Assembly (NCBI GenBank): GCA_030647905.1
Contig: JAUSJA010000030.1
Span: forward strand, 89,704 to 153,703
DNA length: 64,000 bases
Direction: 5' to 3'
Source of the DNA: Gemmatimonadaceae bacterium
Lineage (GTDB): Bacteria; Gemmatimonadota; Gemmatimonadetes; Gemmatimonadales; Gemmatimonadaceae
Under the pieces are notes generated by a model. That model made no database searches. It saw nothing but the letters and a program-made list of their open reading frames with translations, and was not told where the DNA came from. Positions 58,791 to 64,000 of this stretch are shown one piece after another. The translations under genes were made by a program, and so were the position numbers. How positions within the stretch are numbered: position 1 is the stretch's first letter; every line of letters begins with the position of its first letter.

Positions 58791-60620
58791 GTGCTGCAAC
58801 AAATGCGGAGCTCCGCAAAGTACATCTGGATCTTCCTCGTCATTTTCTTCGTCGGAGGATTCCTGCTCGCCGAGACTTCCGGCCTTCTTGGCCGGGGTCC
58901 GCTCACGTCCACCACGACCGTCGCCACGGTCAATGGTGAGGATATTCTCGCGACCACGTGGTACAACGCGGTCAGCGCTCTCGAGCAGCAGGCCACCCAG
59001 CAGACTGGTCGCGGCATCACGCTCGACGAGCGCCGGCGCCTCTCCGATGAGGCCTTCGAGCAGCTCGTTGGCGACGCTCTGCTCCGGCAGGAATTTCGCC
59101 GTCGCAAGATCCGCGTGACGGACGACGAGATCGCCGAAGCCGCCCGCTACGCTCCGCCGCCGCAGCTCGCGCAGAGCCCCGAGCTGCAGACCGAGGGACG
59201 GTTCGATCCGGAGAAGTACCAGCGGTTTCTGTCCAGTCCCGCGGCGCGCCAGGAAGGCATCCTGCTCCAGCTCGAGGCGTACTATCGCGACCAGATTCCC
59301 CGCGAGAAGCTCTTCGAGCAGGTTGCGGCCGACGTCTACGTAAGCGACGAGCGCCTCTGGAGCATCTGGCAGGACACGCGCGACACGACCCAGATGAGCT
59401 ATGTGGTGTTCCGGCCGGAGCTGATTCCCGATGCCGACGTTACCGTGCCCGAGTCGGAGATCAGCGACTACTACGACAAGAACAAGAAAGACTTCGAGCG
59501 GCCCGCGCACGCGGTCGTTTCAGTGATCGCCATTCCGCGCGCCGTCAGCGCCGCCGACAGTGCGGCCGTGAGAACGCGGCTGCTCGCGCTCCGCGATCGG
59601 ATCATCAAGGGAGAGAAGTTCGAGGACGTCTCCAGGGCGGAGTCGAGCGACTCCGCGTCGGCATCCCAGGGCGGCTCGCTCGGCAAGGGCGGCCGCGGCA
59701 GGTTCGTGCCGGCGTTCGAAGACGCCGCCTACGCGCTCAAGCCGGGCGAGCTGTCGCAGCCCGTGCTCACGCAGTTCGGCTACCATCTCATCCGCGTGGA
59801 TGAGCGGAAGGGTGATACAATCTCGCTGAGACACATCCTCCTCCCGATTCAGCAGAGCGATTCCGCCGCGACGGCGACCGATCGCCGCGCTGACGAGCTC
59901 GCGCGCATCGCGGCATCGAGCGACAAGCCGGAGGTGCTCGATGAAGCTTCCCGCAAGCTTGGGATTCCGATCAAGCGCGCTTCGGTTCTCGAGACCGACG
60001 CGCTGACGATTGGCGGCAAGTTCGTTCCGAGCGTCGGTCCGTGGGCGTTCCAGGGAGCGAAGCCGGGTGAGACAAGCGATCTCTTCGACGCCGAGGACGG
60101 ATACTATCTTGGCCGTCTCGATTCGCTGACGAATGGCGGCATTCCGTCGCTCGAGCAGGCGACTCCCGAGATCCGGTCCATACTCGCGATTCAGAAGAAG
60201 CTCGACAAGCTGATGCCGCGCGCACAGCAATTCGCCTCACAGGCGGCGAGGACGTCGCTGGAGGACGCGGCGAAGGCCGCCGGGCTCGCGGTGATTCACA
60301 GCGAGCCGTTCACGCGCGTCGGTGGGGCGGCCGGGATCGGCCGATTGAATCAGGCGGTGGGCGCGGCGTTCTCTCTTCCGATTGGCGCTGTGAGCACGCC
60401 GATTCGCGTGTACGACGGAATCTTCGTCGAGCGCGTTGATCAGCGCGTGCTGCAGGACCGGAGCGAGTGGGAAAAGGTGAAGGCGGCGCAGCGGGCGCAG
60501 GTGACCCAGCAGCTGAAGCAGCAGCGGGTGCGTGACTTCCTTCAGAACCTGCGTGAGTCGGCGAAGATCACCGATCGCCGCAAGGAGATCGAGGCGGCGA
60601 ACAGGCAGACAGTGCAGTAA
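58791..60620 (+). CDS. PpiD/SurA-like peptidylprolyl isomerase chaperone
   Basis: A 609-residue membrane-anchored periplasmic foldase. One N-terminal segment (YIWIFLVIFFVGGFLLAE) is followed by a SurA-N-like helical domain (VNGEDILATTWYNAVSALEQQ). A parvulin domain (residues about 260-350) includes GGSLGKGGRGRFVPAFEDAAYALKPGELSQPV and FGYHLIRVDERK. A second degenerate parvulin-like part and a coiled C-terminus complete it. GTG 58791 is preferred because AGGAG (58777-58781) precedes it. It is on the plus strand, unlike its neighbours. Confidence 0.88.
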   Translation: MLQQMRSSAKYIWIFLVIFFVGGFLLAETSGLLGRGPLTSTTTVATVNGEDILATTWYNAVSALEQQATQQTGRGITLDERRRLSDEAFEQLVGDALLRQEFRRRKIRVTDDEIAEAARYAPPPQLAQSPELQTEGRFDPEKYQRFLSSPAARQEGILLQLEAYYRDQIPREKLFEQVAADVYVSDERLWSIWQDTRDTTQMSYVVFRPELIPDADVTVPESEISDYYDKNKKDFERPAHAVVSVIAIPRAVSAADSAAVRTRLLALRDRIIKGEKFEDVSRAESSDSASASQGGSLGKGGRGRFVPAFEDAAYALKPGELSQPVLTQFGYHLIRVDERKGDTISLRHILLPIQQSDSAATATDRRADELARIAASSDKPEVLDEASRKLGIPIKRASVLETDALTIGGKFVPSVGPWAFQGAKPGETSDLFDAEDGYYLGRLDSLTNGGIPSLEQATPEIRSILAIQKKLDKLMPRAQQFASQAARTSLEDAAKAAGLAVIHSEPFTRVGGAAGIGRLNQAVGAAFSLPIGAVSTPIRVYDGIFVERVDQRVLQDRSEWEKVKAAQRAQVTQQLKQQRVRDFLQNLRESAKITDRRKEIEAANRQTVQ

Positions 60621-60622
60621 CC

Positions 60623-60650
60623 CGCTGCCCGCTACCCGCTATCCGTTTCC
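60623..60650. repeat. four-unit heptanucleotide array between convergent genes
   Basis: CGCTGCC, CGCTACC, CGCTATC and CGTTTCC make up almost the whole 29-bp gap between the convergent foldase and tatA stop codons. The same unit type occurs at 37980 and 49644. Confidence 0.75.
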
Positions 60651-60910
60651 TAAATCAGCCTTTTCGGCTCCGGCCGTGTCTCCTCGGACTGCGTCGTTTT
60701 CCGCTGCTCGAGATCGGGCGGGTTGAGACGGTTGTCGTAGCGCGGCGGTCCGGTATCGAGATCGCGCGTCGCCTCGTTGATGTTCTTCTTGAACTCCTTG
60801 ATTCCCTTCCCCATCGATCCGGCGATCTCCGGGATGCGTTTCGCTCCGAAGAGGAGAAGCACGATCACGAGGATGATCATGATCTCCGGGAAGCCAAGAT
60901 TGCCTAGCAT
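60650..60910 (-). CDS. tatA: Sec-independent protein translocase subunit TatA/TatB
   Basis: An 86-residue protein: one membrane helix (PEIMIILVIVLLLFGAKRIPE) with the conserved F-G hinge, an amphipathic helix (IAGSMGKGIKEFKKNINEA) and a charged tail. It forms the pore-like part of the twin-arginine system that exports folded proteins. TatB is an alternative, but the FG hinge and short tail favour TatA. TatC is not in this window. Confidence 0.92.
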   Translation of the reverse strand: MLGNLGFPEIMIILVIVLLLFGAKRIPEIAGSMGKGIKEFKKNINEATRDLDTGPPRYDNRLNPPDLEQRKTTQSEETRPEPKRLI

Positions 60911-60922
60911 TGTCTGTGTCTC

Positions 60923-61207
60923 CTAGAAGAGCGAACGCGCAATCAGATAGGCGATAAGTACGCCGACCAGACTGAGCAGTGATACATCGAGCGCCACCGG
61001 CCCAAGCGCGAACTTGATGATTACCATGTCGATCGGCAGGGGCCCTACCGAAGGGGTTACACCGGTCGTGAAGAATTCCTTCGCGGCGCCTGGCGGAAGG
61101 AATTTTCGCGCGACCTCCGTGAGCAGGCCGCCGGCGATGAAACCGCTTGCCAGAACGATACCGTGAAACACGGCTCCGCGCCTTACAGCTCCGCGTGGTG
61201 GCGGCAT
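60923..61207 (-). CDS. DUF4321-like small membrane protein
   Basis: A 94-residue protein with two membrane segments (GIVLASGFIAGGLLTEVAR and SLLSLVGVLIAYLIARSLF). Between them lies a loop KEFFTTGVTPSVGPLPIDM leading into a family-like FALGPVALDVSLLSL. This matches the layout of DUF4321 proteins, of unknown function. The ATG at 61207 shares one base with the stop of the prenyl synthase gene (TAATG). Confidence 0.75.
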   Translation of the reverse strand: MPPPRGAVRRGAVFHGIVLASGFIAGGLLTEVARKFLPPGAAKEFFTTGVTPSVGPLPIDMVIIKFALGPVALDVSLLSLVGVLIAYLIARSLF

Positions 61208-62229
61208 TATGCGTGTCGCTCCATTACATATGAAATAGACTCGAGGAGCGCCTGTCGCGCTACCGTTTCGGGGAGAACCGTGAGGGCTTCGCGGGCTTGC
61301 TGGGCGAAAACCGCACCCTGCTGGCGCGCATACTCCAGACCGCCGTTGATGGTAACGATCCGGACCACCTCGGCGATGTCCGCTTCGCCTGGATTGTCGT
61401 TCGCGAAAAGAGCTTCAACCCTGGCCCGCTCCGCCGGCGTCATGACGCGGAGGGCGGCGACGAGCGGAAGCGTGACCTTGTGCTCCCTGAGATCGAGACC
61501 GGCGGGCTTGCCCGTGGTCTCCTCGCCTTCCGTGTAGTCAATCAGATCGTCCGCGATCTGGAACACCATCCCGAGAGCATCGCCGTAACGGAGAAGCGGC
61601 TCGCGGTATTCCCGCGCCCCGCACAGCGCGCCGACGTCGCACGCCGCCGACATCAACGACGCGGTCTTCGAGCGGATGAGGGCGTAATAATCGGCCTCCG
61701 AGAAAGCGAGCGCGTCCACCACCGCCAGCTGTCGCATCTCGCCGACGCTCATCTCCGTCGAAGCTCGAGTCAGCGCGCGAAGGACATCTATGTCGCCCAA
61801 CGCCACCATCTTGGCGAGCGCTGTCGAATAGAGAAAATCTCCCATGATGACGGAAATCTGATGGCTGAACAGCGAGTTCAGTGTGGGCATTCCGCGCCGA
61901 AGCACGGAGTGATCCACGGCATCGTCGTGCACGAGCGTCGCGAGATGCACCAGCTCGACCGCGGCAGCGATCGTTATCGCCTGCGGCTCCGGCTTGCCGG
62001 CGACCTCGCTGCAGAGCAGCACCAGTGTCGGACGGAACATCTTGCCGCGCATTCTCATCAGGTGGCGGCCCATCTGCGCGACCAGGGGTGCCTCGTGCGA
62101 CACCGACGCGACCATCTCGTCGGTCACCGCGTCGAGTGAATCGCTGACCGACGCCTGGATTCTTCTGAGGGCGTCCTTCTCGTTCGATCTCTCGGGAGCA
62201 GCCGGAGCGGCGAGTCCCGAAGCGCTCAT
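61207..62229 (-). CDS. polyprenyl synthetase (trans-isoprenyl diphosphate synthase)
   Basis: A 340-residue all-helical enzyme that extends allylic diphosphates, probably to the quinone side chain or a long-chain carrier precursor. GKMFRPTLVLLCSE, the first aspartate motif LVHDDAVD (DDxxD), and the second FQIADDLIDYT are visible. KPAGLDLREHKVTLPLV is the conserved KxxxxD region. ATG 62229 overlaps the upstream TGA (ATGA); the longer frame reaches into the TPR gene. The chain length cannot be fixed from these motifs. Confidence 0.93.
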   Translation of the reverse strand: MSASGLAAPAAPERSNEKDALRRIQASVSDSLDAVTDEMVASVSHEAPLVAQMGRHLMRMRGKMFRPTLVLLCSEVAGKPEPQAITIAAAVELVHLATLVHDDAVDHSVLRRGMPTLNSLFSHQISVIMGDFLYSTALAKMVALGDIDVLRALTRASTEMSVGEMRQLAVVDALAFSEADYYALIRSKTASLMSAACDVGALCGAREYREPLLRYGDALGMVFQIADDLIDYTEGEETTGKPAGLDLREHKVTLPLVAALRVMTPAERARVEALFANDNPGEADIAEVVRIVTINGGLEYARQQGAVFAQQAREALTVLPETVARQALLESISYVMERHA

Positions 62230-63689
62230 GTAGACGCCTGGGCCAGCGACGCGAGTCGGCCCGCCGCGTCGCGGAATCCGATTTGCACCGCGAGAACGCG
62301 CTGAAAATACCCCGCCGCTTCTGCCGGGCGGCCGAGCGCTTCGGCGGCGCGACCAAGGAGATAGAGAACCCCGACGAGCCGTGCGTCCGACATCTCGGGC
62401 TCCTTCAAGAGGCGCTCGAGGACGGTCATCGTGACGCCTGCCGCACCCTTGTCCATGAAGCACTCGCCGATGGCCTCGGATGCCCGTACGCGCTGCGCCG
62501 GACCGCGCGCCGCCTTCTGGAACGAGCCGATCGCTTCGTCGAGGAGGCCCATCTCGCGGAACGCGATGCCGAGATCGTAGTGACTCCCGAAATCTTCCTC
62601 GTCCACGTTGCGGGAGATGCCTTCCTTGAACTTTTCGAGCATCTCGCCGAAGTCTTTCTGCTCCTCGTTCTCCGGCTCTTCGTCGTGCGCGACCATCCGC
62701 GTGGATGACGGAGTCCGGTTGCGCTCGAGCCATTCGCCGAGGTCAATGAACTCGTCGTCAGGAGTCGCGTCGGAAGTGATCTCGACCGTCGGGGCGAAAT
62801 CCATCGGGGCGATCGCCAGCATTGGTGACGATTCTTCTTCGGCGGGAGTGATGAACCGAAGCTCGCTGCGCTGCGCGGGCTCCTCGGACAGCGACGTGAG
62901 CTCGAACCCCTCGGGAACGTCGGCATCCGGTTCCGGCTCGGGCGCGGGTTGAGCGGACGCAGGTTGAGCGGACTCAGGTTGAGCGGGCGCGGGCGCCGGC
63001 GACTCGTCGAAATCCAGGTCAAGGAATACCAGCCCTGCCTTCTTCTGCGCGCGCGGCGTGACGGAGCGCCGCGGCTTGAACGCCGGATCGAGTATCTTCA
63101 TGCGCTCGAGCGTCGCCACCGCCTCACTCGTCCTTCCTTCCACCTGAAGCGTATCGTACAAAAGCTCGAGCTGCTCCAGCGCCTCCGTCTTCCTGTCGGC
63201 ACGTGAAAGCTGCTCGGCGAGCATCAGCCGGACGTCGTCCTGGCCAGGACAGAGATCGGCGAACTCCTTCAGCGCGCGGAATGCCTCATCCATTTTCCCG
63301 ATGCGCTGCATCCGGTCGGCATACTCGAGGAAGCTCTGCTTCGCGTCGCTGTTGAAGCCCTTCTTCGCGCTGATGATGCCGAGCTTGTAATAGACGATCG
63401 TTCTGCCCGGCGAATAGCGCAGGATCTTGTTGCAGAGGGCGATTGCGTTGTTGAAGAAGCCGCCCTCGGCGTACAGATCGGCGGCCTGCTCGAAGTAGCC
63501 CATCGCCTGCTCGTTATTGCCGATCCGGTAATGCAGGTCTCCCACGCGATTGTACAACGGCACGTCGCGTTCCTCGTCGCTCGCGCGGGTGCCGTTAAGA
63601 ACCTGTTCGTAGAGCTCGAGGGCCTTGTCGTACTGCTTCCTGGCCTCGAATTCAGCGGCCTTCTGTTTCAGCTTGGCGGTATTGGACAT
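62226..63689 (-). CDS. tetratricopeptide-repeat protein
   Basis: A 487-residue protein with several TPRs in the N-terminal half (KAAEFEARKQYDKALELYEQVL, LYNRVGDLHYRIGNNEQAMGYFEQAADLY, NNAIALCNKILRYSP, EALEQLELLYDTLQVEGRTSEAVATLERM). An acidic proline/alanine-rich middle (APAPAQPESAQPASAQPAP) follows, with more TPRs at the C-terminus (DFGSHYDLGIAFREMGLLDEA). It resembles the protein at 57017 in layout. Likely a scaffold; function is unknown. Confidence 0.8.
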   Translation of the reverse strand: MSNTAKLKQKAAEFEARKQYDKALELYEQVLNGTRASDEERDVPLYNRVGDLHYRIGNNEQAMGYFEQAADLYAEGGFFNNAIALCNKILRYSPGRTIVYYKLGIISAKKGFNSDAKQSFLEYADRMQRIGKMDEAFRALKEFADLCPGQDDVRLMLAEQLSRADRKTEALEQLELLYDTLQVEGRTSEAVATLERMKILDPAFKPRRSVTPRAQKKAGLVFLDLDFDESPAPAPAQPESAQPASAQPAPEPEPDADVPEGFELTSLSEEPAQRSELRFITPAEEESSPMLAIAPMDFAPTVEITSDATPDDEFIDLGEWLERNRTPSSTRMVAHDEEPENEEQKDFGEMLEKFKEGISRNVDEEDFGSHYDLGIAFREMGLLDEAIGSFQKAARGPAQRVRASEAIGECFMDKGAAGVTMTVLERLLKEPEMSDARLVGVLYLLGRAAEALGRPAEAAGYFQRVLAVQIGFRDAAGRLASLAQAST

Positions 63690-63732
63690 CTGGTCTGCTG
63701 GGCGGTGGCGCGCGCACGCCGGCCGACTCCGG

Positions 63733-64000
63733 CTAGCGCGGGAGATTCAAGTTATCCGAGGGCTTCCGCGAGTAACAGGGTTTCCCCGACATCCACGTGC
63801 CCATACAACGACGATCACCATACCAATACGGTATCTCACGAACATCTCCGGCGTCCCAGATCGCCATGTCGGCGGAGTACCCCGTGGCTATCTGGCCGAC
63901 CCTTCCGGCCAGGCTCAGCGCCGCCGCGCCATTGACGGTCGCGGCAAGGAATACCTCAGCGACAGTCATCCGGAGCTGGCTCACGCCAAGCGTGAGAATC
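63733..64000 (-). CDS. hutI: imidazolonepropionase (C-terminal part only)
   Basis: The last about 89 codons are present; the gene begins beyond the right edge. QLRMTVAEVFLAATVNGAAALSL, then GQIATGYSADMAIWDAGDVREIPYWYG, match the C-terminal barrel and composite beta-domain of HutI, which opens imidazolone propionate in histidine breakdown. The metal ligands lie in the missing part. Another amidohydrolase of the same superfamily is the alternative. Confidence 0.82.
   Translation of the reverse strand, partial: ILTLGVSQLRMTVAEVFLAATVNGAAALSLAGRVGQIATGYSADMAIWDAGDVREIPYWYGDRRCMGTWMSGKPCYSRKPSDNLNLPR

Noticed and set aside
1..64000. tRNA or rRNA genes, insertion sequences, prophage or replication origin
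   Set aside because: No tRNA-like T-loop motif in context, no transposase or integrase motif, and no rRNA-like stretch were noticed on either strand by reading; a dedicated scan was not possible.

Overview
The window looks like chromosomal DNA from a high-GC, Gram-negative-type bacterium. It encodes lipoproteins with lipoboxes, PilT, TatA, a SurA/PpiD-like foldase and ABC-dependent surface polysaccharide export. The gene content and the order alaS-recX-recA-yraN-ftsK-accC-pilT-accB-pepP-aroQ suggest a member of Gemmatimonadota. This assignment is an inference from gene content and remembered synteny; no rRNA gene is present to confirm it. No tRNA, rRNA, prophage, transposase or CRISPR array was recognised.

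Region 1 (about 1-35,670) is a surface polysaccharide locus. One minus-strand train of 24 genes runs from gmd (start at 27,505) leftward past the window edge, and nearly every gene overlaps or touches the next (ATGA, GTGA, TTGA, TAATG-type junctions). In transcription order it makes GDP-fucose (gmd, fcl) and encodes a chain-length/co-polymerase protein and an ABC exporter whose ATPase carries a C-terminal glycan-binding-type domain. It continues with a nonulosonate-type module (neuB, two SpsF-like cytidylyltransferases, a Gfo/Idh/MocA oxidoreductase, a DegT aminotransferase), methyltransferases and a capsule-type transferase. Next comes an acyl-activation module (ACP, SDR, AMP-ligase, AAC(3)-like acyltransferase, aminopeptidase-like protein), and the train ends with a GtrB-like transferase and three large membrane proteins. 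Divergently, 27,841-31,292 encodes a PglF/CapD-type dehydratase, a methyltransferase and a GT2. An MBOAT/SGNH-like O-acetylation pair, a second gmd homologue, a CpsB-type phosphatase and a truncated GT2 remnant close the locus.

Region 2 (about 36,130-64,000) is mostly housekeeping on the minus strand: hflX, a LEA-type lipoprotein, rarA, a ZIP transporter, cca, asparaginase, alaS, a secreted lipoprotein behind a c-di-GMP-I-riboswitch-like leader, recX, recA, yraN, ftsK, accC, pilT, accB, a Xaa-Pro peptidase, aroQ and two TPR proteins. A plus-strand PpiD-like foldase gene interrupts this run. tatA, a DUF4321 protein, a polyprenyl synthase and the 3' end of hutI complete it.

The most unusual non-coding features are: (i) heptanucleotide arrays of the type CG[CT]T[AG]CC at five places, including two head-to-head arrays between yraN and ftsK that flank a fragment resembling a four-helix-bundle (S23) gene; (ii) two copies of a GCAGAGA-type interspersed repeat, one of which forms the N-terminal codons of neuB; (iii) three 13-bp direct repeats just upstream of a putative promoter for the 27-kb polysaccharide operon; (iv) the riboswitch-like leader at about 46,985-47,053.
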